A DNA stretch of 64,000 nucleotides from assembly GCF_021018805.1 (NCBI RefSeq), contig NC_086247.1, positions 137,743,602-137,807,601 on the forward strand, in the 5' to 3' direction. How positions within the stretch are numbered: position 1 is the first letter of the stretch; each line of letters starts with the position of its first letter. This DNA comes from Prinia subflava. Taxonomy: Eukaryota > Chordata > Aves > Passeriformes > Cisticolidae. Shown here one piece after another: positions 1 through 13,500 of the stretch. Below the pieces are notes generated by a model. The model made no database searches and was not told the origin of the DNA. It worked only from the letters and a program-made list of their open reading frames with translations. The position numbers and the translations under genes were made by a program.

Positions 1-85
1 AAATGGCAGCTGCTCCAACCCTGAAAACATTGGAGATCAGGTTGGATAGGGCTCGGAGCAACCTGATCTAGTTGCAGTTGTACAA
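1..85 (+). mobile_element. CR1 LINE 3' fragment
   Basis: The first ~85 bases read like the conserved stretch of the avian CR1 3' region (ggttggata...gctcggagcaacctgatctagttg). The element is cut by the window edge on the left and fades into unique AT-rich sequence on the right. It is a dead fragment with no coding capacity here. The call rests on recognising the CR1 consensus from memory. Confidence 0.6.
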
Positions 86-464
86 ATATACATGTATATA
101 GTTGGTCATTGCACTGTTCCTTCTATTATAAACCACAAGTACAGTCTCCAATATTTAACTATTTTAAAATTTTTTGAAAAAGAAAGTGAATAAATAGTGT
201 CTGCAGTACATTTATCATGACCTAGATTCTGGAATAGAGAACACTACTAATCAAAAGCTTTAATCACAGTGTTTAAAACCCATATTTTTATTTACATTAA
301 AAGGAAAAACAAGAGAGATCTAGTTATCTGCATTTTCTAAAATTAGATCTTCTTAAATAAGCACATACAGTTTTATCACATCCAAGAATTTTAAATGAGC
401 CAGGAAAGAGTGTTAGGGACTGTTAATATTCATTCTCAGACAGTTTTCAAACATTGGAGAAGTT

Positions 465-600
465 CTAGAGCACTGAAAGAAAGCAAAGGTTGTGCCAATA
501 TTGAAAAGAGATCTATAGCCCTATCAACTTAATATTGATCCCAAGTATATGGCAAAATGACTAACAGGAGATTCCACTAAGAAAAAATTAAAGAAGAACA
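465..600 (+). mobile_element. Possible ancient CR1/L3 reverse-transcriptase scrap
   Basis: The stretch aaggttgtgccaatattgaa followed by agcccta..aacttaatattgatccc resembles the CR1 ORF2 segment that encodes the 'KVVPIFKKG..NYRPISLTS' part of the reverse transcriptase. It is interrupted by stop codons and heavily decayed. Similarity is judged by eye, so this could be chance resemblance in AT-rich DNA. Confidence 0.35.
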
Positions 601-3555
601 ATTTAATTAATGCAAATCAATAGAAATGTATGGTGAAGTATACATATTTTCAGGATAGCTCAAATCCTTTTGTGTGAGAATACAAATTGAATATATAAAT
701 GCGTTGTAAAAATGTATTTATATTCTGTAAAATACCTACTACAATTTTAAAATTTAAAATAAATAATTATTTTAATAGAAAATCATTATGGTGCATATTA
801 AATTTAAAAGCTGATAGACTTCAAAAGTGGTCATCAAGGGTATATTGATCTTGACTCCTTGTTGGTTGACTCATTTTGATCAGCCTCCAAGAAAACAGTA
901 AAATCACTGCTGATAAAATTCCCACAGAGGACAGTGATAAAGCCAGAGACAAATGATTAAAAGAACAGACTGACATGACAGAACAATCTGATAAGCTCGC
1001 TTCACAAACAGCAAAACTGATTGCAACCCAATCCTGTTCCCACCACTCCGAACAAAAGCTTCAGGAGCACACACTTATAACAGGGGTCCTCGACTACAAG
1101 TAGGGTAAGAAGATCCTGTGCTTTGAGGCCTTCACCCACCTTTATATCCAAAAGGCCCACTGAATTCTGGATGTAAGAGTGAGAGTTGAGTTTGGAGCAG
1201 GCAATACTCCAGTCTTCTATTGCCTCTGACATTAATACTAGTACCCAGTAGTAGTACCAATGATTCACAAAAGATGTTAAAATATTGGAAAGACATAGAA
1301 GTGAAAGAATGAATTCACTGGAGTGAAAACATTGTTGAATTCAATTCTAAATAAAAGAAATCCAGGAGCTGCTTGATTTCTGTTTATACAGATTCGTAGG
1401 ATTGTTAGAGAACCCTTCAGGAGGTTAATAGTGAGCTTAGTAATCTAGTAGACATGGCTGCATAAGGATTAAAACCTGATATTTTTAATATTCTGAATGG
1501 GATTTTTATATTATGCAGGGCATATTTTACTGTTCTGTTTCTTTTGCATGGCAAAATATAGTATTACTATTTTATTTCAGGATATGTTAAAGTAATAGCT
1601 ATGACACTGAAGACTTGGGCTCTTAACAGGTACATCTTTGGTTGGAGACTTATAATGCCTCCCAAAACTGCCCTCTGCCTTCTGGTAGATAACTCAGTGT
1701 GACAGATTCCAGTGTAATTGTTGTCACAGTGACGTGGCTGCCCGGCTCCCCTCTTACTTTATGGTTGCATTTGTGTCTTTATTTGCAGCAGACCTTTAAA
1801 CACCTCTCTTTAGGTGCATCCAAAGACTTCTGTGGATTCAAAGATAGTTTTCATTTTGTATAGCTAAATTGTCTCTATTTCTTGGGTTATTTTTAAAAAC
1901 CAATAGTAATTAACTTAGAAATCTATTCAGCAAGTTCTTTGATTTTTTTTCTAGTTTTTGGGAAACAAAAACTGATGGCTGTCTTTCCTCATTAACCTAT
2001 TATTTACAGAAGCTTTGATATTAAGTTTCTCATGCTGAACACATGTTATAATAATCAGAATACTTTAGTGCAAAGAAAAGTAAAAAAACACTTAACACAC
2101 TTGATTTTCTCACTTTTTGCCCATCCTATTTATTCATACATTATTTTTCTGCTTTAGAATACTCAGTCTGATAATTAATGTTTTATTTTAAATGGCAAAA
2201 CCCATGAGGTTCTGATCTTGAGATGTTGTACATTGTTGTAGTTCACCCATCCACCCCACCTAAGTGAACTGGACAGGCCTTATCACCCCAAAACTGTGAA
2301 GCAAAGACAATGCCTTTATTTCAGTTGAGCAGAAATGATCTAACAGTATAAACTGAAATAGCTCCTGAATGTCAAGCTTCTTTCTCAATAAAGCTTCCCA
2401 GATAAATTTTGTTAGAAATGTCTTGCTGCAAACGTGATCTGAATATGAGAGTGAAAAATCTGGTTCATAACTGGAAAGTGTCTCGCTGGCACTGATTTCT
2501 ACAGAAGTCTGATCTTTACTATGACTGGTACAGGAAAAGAGCTGGGTGCTTGTGGGGATTGCAATGAAGTGGGGTTTCTGTGCTGAGACACCCAATTAAA
2601 CTCAGTCGTAAATCCTTCTGAGAGCTTGTTGGAGGACTCACTCCAGTAATTCACCAATCTGTTGAATCAGGTTGTTGAAACCCATTGACCAAAACCACAG
2701 TCGTATATTCTCTGCCTGTGTAAAGATCCACAGTGATAAACACAGGCCTGAAAATACTTGAGATGTTTGCCAGTTATATTCCAGGCTCTGCACACTGATA
2801 AATGTGTTTCATGAAAAATGTCATTAAAATCATCAAATTTTCACGAAGTCATTTTTCAGACTTGCTAGAAAGAATAATAAAATTCTTTTGCTAGAATTTT
2901 AAACGAACATGCATAAGGTTCCATTTCCAGAAACTGAAAAGAAAATATCACAAGAGCTGTCTGGCTATAAATATGCCATTGCATAAGCACATTAATATAA
3001 TACAGTCACAGTATTTTGTTTGCTATTCCCAAGAGGCAAATTACACAGGGATAGGCTCCTAAAACTTTAGCAGCAATAGCTCATAAGACAAGAAGCACAA
3101 ATGTTAAAACAGGAAAAATATACCAGACACAGTTCGATTTTTCAGAGTCAAATTCTAACTCATTTTCATTATGAAAATGTGTAACACTATAAATATTCCC
3201 AAATCAATCAAATTATTCCAAATTTATATCACTCTAAATGACAGCACAATTCAACCTCCTGAAATTGTGTATTTTACTGAAGGGAAAGGATTAAGTATTT
3301 ATTATGAGCTGTCTTCTGATGTTTATAATAAGACACAGTTTGTCATTGCTGCAAGATGAAACTACATACTTTTCAAAGCTCAGTTTATGGCTCGGTAAGG
3401 GATCGGGATTTTTAGAATGTTCTTTCTAGAATATGAAAATTTGAACAATTCTCTTATTGCTATCTGCTGGCTCTACAAGAATAATACCTTGAGGCAGTAA
3501 GGAAAACTGAACTTTATTAAAAATTTCATCAAAGAGATGAATAGTAGGCTTGGAG

Positions 3556-3573
3556 AAAAAAAAAAAAAAAAAA
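3556..3573 (+). repeat. Poly-A tract (18 A)
   Basis: An uninterrupted run of 18 A follows the sequence ttggag. It could be the tail of a decayed retroposon or a simple mononucleotide repeat. No recognisable element body precedes it. Confidence 0.9.
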
Positions 3574-6435
3574 GAGGGACTTAAAACACAATATGGAACT
3601 GCACTATGCTTTAGAACCTACAAAGATATAAACCTGTAAAGGGTTTTGACTTCATAAGTGCTGTATACTTCAATGCAAAGTCAAACGCTGCTGAATGTCT
3701 TTGGAAGTATGATCATATTTTGTTCTTCAAAGAGCATTTTATGAAACAGATCTAAGCTTATACTCTTGTTACTCCATCTACTTTTTTGAAATATGTGTGA
3801 AGTGGGGGAACATGATGGAAAATAAAAACGCAGGTTGAAATATTGATCACTGAAAGACCTGAGATACCCGAATTGAATAGTTCAAAAGAGATTTGAAATG
3901 GGATCTGTTACCTTCAATGCCTTTGACAAGGAGGAGGCTAATCCTTAGGCTAAGAAGCTGACGTTAATATTGGGTAAAAATAATTCCATTACTTAATCCC
4001 CAAGTGTGAAATGATGACTGTATTTCTAGTTGAGTTATTAAGGGGTATAACTGAACCTCACAAGGAAACTTCTATCCCCAAAAGCATTCTTGTTTGTGTC
4101 AAACTAGTCCTTTGCCCAAAGGGCTTTTCCTGAGGAACAAGGATTGGCCTACATAAGTGAACAAATTTCAGCTGCTGTTTTTGCCATATTCATGGTAAGC
4201 AAATAGTTCTCTTTCTCCAGAGCTGTTGGTTTTGACACAAATACCCTTCATGATTTCATTTAAAAAATCCTCTAAGTAAATGTTATTTGAAATATTAGTC
4301 TTTTTACTGTAAACAGTGTAGAAAGTTGCTCCTGACAAAAGAACTCTTCCCTTCTTAAACAACATCTTTCCATTCTTCATCAGCACGTAGATTTGACTGA
4401 GAAATTGTAATGCTAATTTAGTTCTTCATAATTATGACTATTAGGTTTTAAATAATTCATTTTTCCTCCCCACTGGATTACATACTTCAAAAAGTAAGCT
4501 TTGCTAAAATTACATGCTCTTGGATCTGGTAGCTTACAGAACTTGCTCATAATGCATATGAGACTATGGTCCACTTTCTTGAGAGCCATTTTTAAAGAAT
4601 TCTATAAAATACACTGCTGTGATTCAAACCCTTGAGGGAGCAATAGGCATAATTGGTTCCAGTTTCAGCTTTTCACTTGCATAATTTAACTGACTTCTTT
4701 GTCCCTCAAGTAAAATGAAGGTGCTCTTCTAGTTGAGCTGGGGTACAGCTCAGCACTGGAAGCAACTGCTAGAAAACTAATGCAGTAGGATACAAATGAA
4801 AATTATACAAAGGGACAGTGGCAGCTCACAAACAGCACAAAATGAGGATTGCAAGGTAGGTCCAGATGTCAGACTTTGATAGACTTTGATAGTGTGTGGC
4901 ATAACAGCACTGAACTCAATAACCGTGCCTAATGCACCTGTGAAGGACAGGTCCAAGGATACACTCAAAATCATGCTTGTCTGCCTTTTCTTCAGAGATC
5001 CCCTAAATGTTTTCTTTCAGCAGCCACAACAACATGCTTCCATACAAGATTTGATGTGTCTCAGTGCTGCCAGGAATGCCTCATAGCAGTGATTCACAGG
5101 CTCTCCATATGTGGTTCGTGAAACACCAAGTGAAGATGAGTGTGAGGACTGCAGATCTCCCAGACATGTCAAGTGTCATGCAGTGCACTCGCTGCCGAAT
5201 CACGGGAGCAGAGCAACGTGCTCTCTCTTCTCTTGGCATCATGGGCATCACTGGTCACTCTTTCTGTCACAGTTCCCCAAGTGTGTCTTCGCATACATTG
5301 GGTCATAAAAAAAATAAAAGCAAGACATAGTTTCAATTACTTTGGAAACTGCTCTTGTGGAACAATAGAAACACAGCCCAGTTTAACACATACATCATAA
5401 TTAGATTTTGCAAGCGTGTAATATAATTTTGTTCCCTAAAGAATGGAGCCTAGGTCCTCCTTGAGATAAAGTTGCAGATCCATTCTTGGCTGTCTGAGAG
5501 AGATGAGAGAGTCTCCTTTATTACCTGTTCTCCACATTTAATTATTATTAACTCTTCATGGAAGTCACAGCACTGAGAAGGCAAACTATACGTAAAGACA
5601 TATATTAACAATGCTAATTAGTATTAAATATGAACATTAAAATTAACTAGTAATTTGTGATATGTTCTCACAAAATGTTCATCAGTGCTCAAAATTTGCC
5701 TCTCATTTACTATTTCATGCTTGTGTCAGAGCATGATGATACTGATTATTTTGGGTTACTTCAATTACCTCATTCTGGATCTGCAGATCTTTTACCCTCA
5801 CACATCTTCAGTTCAAAGAGGGCAGCTTCTGTTTCTGCACACAGCCATTAAATAGGTTGTCATTTGCATCTCTTCTAAAGCCTGCTTCCAGTGAAAGTCT
5901 GGGAACTTTCATTATAAAAATGCAGATTGCATTTCTCTTAAATCAATTAAAAGGCAAACATCACCATAGATTGCCGTGGATAAAACAGAACTCACACATC
6001 AACCGGCTTCACAAAAGGCTCCTAATTTTTGTATTACTTTTGAAATTAACTCCTCGCATGCTCAAAGAATGCAGAAACCCATTTATCTTCAAAAAGCACT
6101 TTCCTTTGATCTGAGCTTCTGTCATTCCTACCTTCTTGGATAAAAAAAAGATGACAGATCTTAGTATGAAGCTCAGAAGTACTTTAGAAATCTAGCACTC
6201 AAAATGAAAAATGCAAAGGAATTATTCTGTAACATTCAGGAGTGGAACAGTGCCCACAGCACGGGTTCATCATTTGCCCAGTGAAGGGAATCCTATTTGA
6301 ACACCTCTGGAAGTGTCAGCTTCTCTCCAGCAAAGCTCTCCCTAGGCCAGCTGGCTGCTGACCTTGTGGAATGTACTAGCTCAGCAGAGCTGGGGCTGAT
6401 CTGCTCTAATTCCCTCTCTCTGGAGCTTTTCTTTC

Positions 6436-6449
6436 CCACCAGAGGGCAC
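6436..6449 (+). promoter_or_regulatory. CTCF-like binding site
   Basis: CCACCAGAGGGCAC agrees at every position with the core CTCF consensus CCASYAGRKGGCRS. It sits about 1 kb upstream of the ACBD5 start codon and about 0.6 kb before the CpG island, a common place for a boundary element. Occupancy cannot be judged from sequence. Confidence 0.5.
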
Positions 6450-7061
6450 ACACTGTGAGCACACAACTGCCTTCAGAGGAATTTAAAATATATATTGTGT
6501 ACTAGATAAATGAACTGACTTGAAAGCCAAGTTTTTGTACTCAAGTCCATTCAATGGGGCTGTTAATTCATCCTATTGCTCACTGGGTAAATTATTCCAT
6601 TTGCTACAAAAGCAGTTGGTTTAGCATACTTTTGTTTGACTTTGCAGAGTGCTGGATGCACAGCGCTCTTGAATAAGGCCATTCATTTATTTAGCTACCA
6701 AGCTAACTGGTAGTACTGTGCTGGTATTCACCCACATCTCTGGATACCATGGAAATAGCTGCTCCCTGGGTTCTAGGCATGCCTAAAATTTTAATGTAAA
6801 GAGGAGTCATTAAAACTATTTCAAAAAATGTGTCTACAGTGGTAATTTAGGTGAATTGTGTGGGACTGGATGTGGGTATGAGGATGGCTGTGAGGAGGGG
6901 AGGCAGCAGCACAGCAGGCTGCCAGGTGGTGGATGTCCTGAAGACAACTGAGGGCCGTAAAATGGGTGGATTATGGCACGTTTTGAAATTTTCATCCGCC
7001 TGTGTTGTAGCAATACAAGCAGGACAGAGAGGGGGCAGGAAGAGGAAGGAGAGAGAAGGAA

Positions 7062-7088
7062 ACTACGTTTCCCGGCGTGCCCCCGCGG
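7062..7088 (+). promoter_or_regulatory. ZNF143/THAP11-type element
   Basis: ACTACGTTTCCCGGCGTGCC followed by CCCGCGG closely follows the long ZNF143 (SBS) motif, ACTACAnnTCCCAGCATGC-CCGCGG, with a change of A to G after ACTAC and CAGCA to CGGCG. The element lies at the left edge of the CpG island, about 350 bases before the ACBD5 ATG. ZNF143 sites of this form usually lie near transcription start sites. Confidence 0.55.
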
Positions 7089-7430
7089 CCTCAGGGCGGT
7101 GCGGGAGGAGGGAAGGGCAGGGAGCGCTGTGGGAGACGTAACATGGGCGCCTGAGGCCGGGGCGGAGGCCGGGGCGGGCTGAGCTCGGGGCCGGCCGGGG
7201 GAGCGGGGCGAGGCCGGTCCGAAGTGCTGGCTGGGCTGTCCCGGCCCCGCCGGAGGGGAGGGCGCGGGGCGGGGGCCGAGGCCGGGAGCGGGGCTGGGGC
7301 TGGGTAGGGCCCGGCCCCTCCCGGCACCGCTCCCGTGCAGGAGGGTGCGGCGGGGCCGCTGAGCTGAGCTGAACCTGCCCCGCCGGACGCGGCCCGGCAG
7401 CCGAGCAGGAGGCGGTGAGGGGCCGGGGCC

Positions 7431-7506
7431 ATGGCCGAGACCGGCTCTCTGCACGCCACCAGGTTCGAGGCGGCCGTGAAGGTGATCCAGAGCCTGCCCA
7501 AAAATG
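7431..7506 (+). CDS. ACBD5: ACBD5 coding exon 1
   Basis: Codes residues 1-25 plus the first base of codon 26 ([12 protein letters not shown]...SLPKN). It starts the first helix of the ACB domain. The donor is ATG|gtgagt. The ATG context gccATGG is strong. Confidence 0.95.
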
Positions 7507-10500
7507 GTGAGTGCGGCGGGGGGGTCCGGCGGCAGCGGCGCCATCGGGAGCGGGCAGGGCTCGGCGGGCGGCGGGGCTCGGCCGTGCCCGCGGGGGGAGC
7601 AGGGCAGCGGGGCCGCCCCGCCGCGGCTGCAGAAGCGCTGGAGGCTCGGCATTGGTGCTGCTGCCCGCCTCTCGGGGAAAGCCTGCCCAGCCCTGCCAGA
7701 CGCTCCTCACTCGGGAGCCTGGACCGGGGGACCTGTCACCTCCCCCCGGTTTCAGCCTCCCTGAAATCCTGAAGTTGCTTAAACAAAGCTGTCACCATGA
7801 GTTCCCCTCTGATTGAAAGAGTTAACAAAATAGAAAAGAAAAAAAAAAGCAGAACGTATCTTTTTGATAAGAGTTTTGATAATATTTTTATTAAAATTTT
7901 GTTCATTACATACATCATTAATTACGGTGTAAAGTAAAATCTGATATTTTGAGGCTCTGAGGTAAAGGTCACTATAAACTTCTAATGATTAGAATCCAAC
8001 CTCAAGCTACTTGAATTATGAATAATAATAATAATAATAGGTTTATGAATAATAATTGGTTATGAATCTTCCCTGCCAGCTGTTAGAGTTTTATATTTAC
8101 ACTTTTTACCTCTACAAAAGCGTGTTCCACCAAGGAAGAAAAGAAAACCAAATCAGAAGGTATGATGAAACTGTTACTGAAAGTGTTATCAAATAGCTAA
8201 AGTAAACAAAGACACTGCAGAAGGCTGTGTTAATTGTGTTGTTTTGGTCTGGTTAATTTTTTGAGTTCTGGAGACTCTCAGTAAAGTTATCATTTGTTAA
8301 CAGTAAAGTGACTTGCAAGATACTTTGTTTACTGAGAGCTAAACCTGTCCCTTTAAACTGAGTGCAAGGATATCGACTTTATGTTACTTATTACCTTTTC
8401 TTACTCTAATAGTGGAGTCTGACCTTAACAGCAGTAAAGGTTATAGTCCTTTAAACTCGGTCTGAAACTTGCTGTTTGTACAGTAAATATTTTCAGTGGC
8501 TCTGGTGCTCGGTAGATGAGGTGAAGATGTTCTCTGCTGACTTATTTGTAGTGCTGTGAATCAGGCTGTAACAGGCTGCAGGCTGTTTTCTCACAGAACC
8601 ATTAAGCTTGTAAAATACTCACTAATATTCTTGATGACAATTTAATTGTATTTTTAAATGCTTTCACTAGGTTCATTCCAGCCAACGAATGAAATGATGC
8701 TCAAGTTCTATAGTTTTTATAAGCAAGCAACTCAAGGACCCTGTAACATTCCTCGACCTGGATTTTGGGATCCAATTGGTAGATACAAATGGTAACTTTT
8801 CACGAGTTGTTGTTTTGGGGATTTTTTTTTTTTTGTGCTTGGAGTGGAGATGTTTAGAAGAGTAGCACTTGGAGAAAAAAAACTCTCTAAACTCTTTTAA
8901 ATAAAAAGAACATTCACAGCCTTTGGTGCTTGAGTTAGTGTTCTGTTGTATTCCAGCTTTCTGACTCAGATAATTTATAACTTCCCAGAGCTGCAGGTGA
9001 AAACGTTCCCTTGGATTATGCAGGTGGGCAGGTTTTTCTTCAGCAACCACAATCATGGTACCTCTGCAGTGTTTATCTCATGTTGTAAAATGAAGTTCTA
9101 GGTGCTCTGCAGAATAACTGATGTGTATGAGTGTCTGGAGTTCTTCCTTGAATTTCCATGTGTGATTTGAGCCAGAAGTAAATGAGTGCTCACTGGCAAC
9201 CACCAATACAGCTCTGAGCTCCTGGGGAGGTTGGGTTTGTGTCTTTCTGGTTTGTCTGCTCAGTGGCAGGGCTTCTCACTATCTGTGTTTCCCTTGGCCA
9301 CGGAAGACTTCTGATTCATCAAATTGCTAAGTTCACTTTGAAAAGCCAATGTGAATGTTTTGCTTATAATATTTTAATGATGATTAATATTGTTGTCTTT
9401 GTGGTCATGGTGGTCTTGGGAATGTGTGAAATGATTCCTGTGACTTTTTTTTCCTCCTTCCTTCCTCTTCAGCCTCCCCAAGCCAGAGTGCAGGGCATAG
9501 ACTAGGGCAGTGAGCTTTCATCCACCTGGCTGGTTGTAGCTGGAATGTGAGCCACCAACCTTGGTGGTTTTCTATGAGTGGGACAAATACTCTTAAATGT
9601 TAAATCATGTGCAAGACTGAGGAAATGTTTTATTGCAGTCTGTGTTCTGACAGATTTCTTGTGCAATACTGATAAATTTGGTTAGAGTTTTCTGTCTTGT
9701 GGAGTTGGAGAGGGCAAGATTTTATTTAGGTCATAAGTAGCTGCTGTGGTAACTATTTGCCTACTAGACTGATGTCTTTCCCCAGTTGATAAACTCAGAA
9801 AGGACAGATTTGTCTTGTAGCTTGTTCTGCCTCAGTGACAGCTGTTTGTAAGTGCTGGCTGAAGTGTGCTGGGCCTGATTGTTTTGTACAGCAGAGGATC
9901 TTAAACTCAACTTGGTCAAAAGGGTAATGTGTGTGTTTGTATCCGTGTTTATTTACAACTTACTGGGTACAAAATCATAGGTAGTCAGTGAGGAAGTCTT
10001 CAGTCCCCAGTCTGTTCAGTTTGTTGCTTCTTCTTCCACTGTGTATTTATCCTAGCAAATTATATATTTGTACTTAAAAAATAATGTGGATCATTCTTGC
10101 ATTTTGCTTGTATCAGAGCAACTTTGGACATTACATAACTGACCTACTTAAGGCCAAGTTGAAAAAAATCCCATATGCCCTGAAGATAATGAAGGTATAT
10201 GTGACTTTCTTTCCTAGGGATGCTTGGAGTGCCTTGGGAAACATGTCCAAAGAAGAAGCCATGATAGCCTATGTTGATGAAATGAAAAAGGTATGTTTAC
10301 TAATGAAAGAATTTTCTAGAACAAATATTCCAGAAATAGAGGAATGTGAGGCAGGTCTCGCTGACTACTGCTGCCAAAGCTCCAAATGAGTTACCTCCTG
10401 TGTAAGCTGTTACATTTCAGTACTATGTTTGGTCTATGGGGAGAAGAAAATTACAAAGCTCCTTCAAAAGCTACAGAATTTGTGTTGTTTTAAGAGAAAC

Positions 10501-13500
10501 ATGAGAGGTCTAGCTCATACAAAGCTTAAATGGCAGAGCTAAAGAAAGTGAAATATTGAAATCATGGTAAAGGGGGCATTAAAGAAAAGAGAACGGTACC
10601 GCACACTGCCTCAGTTCTTAGAGCTGAGAGGAGTAAGCAATCCTTATCCTGGAAAAGAGACTAAAACAAGTTTCCAGAAGGACTTTAGGAGAAAAGGTCT
10701 CAATCTCATGACTGGAGACATTATTATAATCAAATATGTAAAGTTAATAATTTTCGATTTTTCAGGAAGAAATCAGCAACCTGAATTTTCTGTACTTGTT
10801 ACAAAAATATCCCATGACTATTATAGTTGCAGTGAAACTATTAGCATTGAGTAATGTGCTCTGTTTTCAAATAGATGTGTAACTTGTAAACAATCATAGT
10901 TACCGTATTAAGCAGGAATTGCATTGTTAACTAAAGTAAACAGAATTAAAACTTTCATATCACTTCTTAACTAACCCTTTTCACTGCAGTCTTTTCACTG
11001 AAACTTTTTAAGATGACTTTTCCAGTTTAAAGATTATTTGCTGACAATCTGAATAAAAGTATAATTGTAATCTGTTATTATAATGAGGTTTGAGTCAAGG
11101 GAAAAAGTTCTACTCCAAGTACACTTGCTTTTTTTGTAGGCCATTATCTTGACATCAAACTCTGAATCTGTTTAATGGGTGATACAACAAAATTTTTTAC
11201 TAGGCAAGGAGCTGGAGTCTCATTTACTGTTCTTTTTCCTGTCTGTAGTTTTGGTAATTTAGTTCCTGCTGCTATTACTGTATCTGCTCTAAAATGAAGA
11301 ATAAGCAGCTCCAGAAAACACAGAAGGGCAAATACTTTTTGTTTGATTAAAAATCCCACTAAATTTTAATAATTCCTTTGAATGTGTGCCACAAGGTTTA
11401 GTGCTTCATTTCAAATCTCGCATTTAATATATGTTGATATTTCAGGAGATCACCTTATGGGGTTTTTTCAGTGCAGTAACTGGTTTGGACAGGACACTAA
11501 AACCAAGTGAAACTGCAATGTTTGTTCTAAAAAAAACCTCTAGTAAGCCTCCTGTGAAGAAGTCTGCTTTCTTGGCCCTAATGAACCACAAATATTCTGC
11601 TTCTGTGAGGATTACATGTAGGGATTGGAGAGTAAACGACTCCCTGCCTTGCTCAGCTTTGAAACTGGGGAATCTGTTTACCCTGCTTTGGTGCTGTTTC
11701 AGCTCTCACATTTGGAATACTAGCTTCAGCTTTTCCATCCCAATTGATTCTACTTGCAATGTCAATGGAAGTGCATTTCAAATGGATCCACTGGGTTGTT
11801 CTATCAGCACGTACTGCACTAATCCTCATGAACCTACTGTGGGCAGTCTGCTGTTGCTGCATAGGTATCCATGTCTGAGGGGGCAAAAACTCACCTGTAT
11901 GCTCATATCTATCCCAGGACTGTGTTTAAGGCTGTAGAAGATTGCCATATATCCCCCACCCTGGCATTTGCGCATTGTGTTTTGCCTATACACGCATCAG
12001 ATGATCCTGTCACAAAATTCCAGATTTGTTTTGGGGTTTTTTTTCCGCTCCTTAATGTGATAACCTTGAAAATCACAGTTGAGGAATGTGTCTGGGTAAG
12101 GTTTTGATATGCTGGTGAGAGCTGACCAAATGTCTTATTTTTAGTTAAAATAAACAAAATGGACCTGAGATCAGATTCAAGGTTAGTTTGTTTCAAGTAG
12201 CATTTCTGAAATTTATTTTGCAATGCTGTTTAAACTGATTTGTTTACAGTTCAAGTATATTGTTTTGTTACATATTACAAATAAGTGGTATCTTAGCATG
12301 AAGTGTTAACACTGTGGTGTTTCTAATTTAAAACATGAGTATATATGAATTGTGTGACATCCAAGGAAGATAGTGGCTATAATAAGAAAGCAGTTACATT
12401 TGCTGGGGAAGTATTTTCTCTTTTTGTGCTCACCTAAAAGCTAGCAGTTAGAAAAAGTTCTAAGAATTGCTATAAGGAGCACAGAATGTATTGAGATCTG
12501 TTCAGAATATATGAAGAGCAGTAATGTGCAGACATCATAGTAATGTGCACACATCATGCATGTGTGAAACAGTTTACAGAGCTGACTATAAACACATAAC
12601 AAATACAAGCCTTATTCTAGAATAGACTTCCCGTTTCTCTCAATGTTATTGAAGTAAAAAAAATCAGCAATCACAAAACTGTTCAATCTCTGTTTCATAT
12701 CCAGCTCTGTGTATCTGAGTATTTCTCCCTAATAAAGACAATGAACAGATCAGAGAAGTGGCAATGAAACTGCAGGTCGATAGAATCGTTGTCTCTTGGT
12801 ATCCTTGACTGGTTTCAAGTGTTGACTTGCGGGGTGTTAGCCTGCCTGGAGCTCCTGCTCTGTGCAATAACGCTGCAGCTTTTGCTCCTCGTGCTCTCTG
12901 GTGTGCTTGGTGCCTCTGAGCAGCTTGTTCTGTGGCAGCATGGACCTTCATCTCTTGCTTTCCTGGTGCCCTTCAGGAGGAGGAGCTGTTAGTTTGCTTC
13001 AGCCTGAGTTGTTTTTTTACCTATAGCTATTGTCACTTTTAAAATATGGTAACTAAAAAAGAGAAATAAAGCTATTGGCAAAACTCTTGTTTGAAAGAAC
13101 TTAAATTAGAATGGTACAATAATACCATATGCCTTTAAATTAGCATCCAACTATTTAGTCTCTTCTGTTTAATTTATTTTAGATTTAAGATTTTGCATTC
13201 CTATCATATGATCAAAGGTATTGTTTTTGTAACTTAAAATGAAGAAATGCTCCAAATGACTTCAAAAGCAGAACTTGGTTCTGGTTTGTTCTTCTTCTGA
13301 GTGGGTCTTTGTGCTCTCTGAGTTTTGCTGTATTGTGTCCTTTTTTTGTTTGGGGTTAGAAGGACTAGTAGAGCACTTCTGATCTGCTCCTTACATTCCA
13401 TTGAAGGTGGCAGGGCTTGACAACACAAAGAATCCTCTAAGACAAAAAAAAGTGTTTCCATTTTATTTTCTCTGCAGAAAGACTTGTCTCTAAAATAATT

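Larger units (their letters stand above)
86..7050. other. Intergenic region upstream of ACBD5
   Basis: About 7 kb of AT-rich sequence with no exon I can support. The longest open frames here are about 60-110 codons, lack family resemblance and are expected by chance. Contents noted: the possible CR1/L3 scrap at 465-600, an 18-base A run at 3556-3573, a tandem 10-bp duplication (agactttgat twice) at 4871-4890, and a CTCF-like site at 6436-6449. In other vertebrates PTCHD3 and RAB18 lie on this side of ACBD5, and nothing resembling either is visible here. Confidence 0.7.
7050..7700. promoter_or_regulatory. ACBD5: CpG-island promoter of ACBD5
   Basis: Base composition changes abruptly from AT-rich to very GC- and CpG-rich at about 7050 and returns to AT-rich after about 7750, enclosing the first coding exon. 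GC boxes of the Sp1 type (ggggcggaggccggggcggg, 7158-7177) lie about 260 bases before the ATG. There is no TATA box. This is the usual architecture of a TATA-less housekeeping promoter. Long open frames on both strands of this island are composition artefacts. Confidence 0.85.

Noticed and set aside
6834..7652. Open frame of 272 codons on the minus strand across the ACBD5 CpG island
   Set aside because: It is Pro/Ala/Arg-rich, overlaps ACBD5 exon 1 in antisense and has several equally long companions in other frames. GC-rich DNA lacks stop codons, so this is a composition artefact.
8673..9056. Minus-strand open frame of 127 codons overlapping ACBD5 exon 2
   Set aside because: It is a shadow of the conserved exon on the opposite strand, extending into intron, with no resemblance to a protein.
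11431..11937. Open frame of 168 codons in ACBD5 intron 3
   Set aside because: No domain or known family is recognisable and the antisense strand is also partly open. A frame this long is plausible by chance in 64 kb read in six frames.
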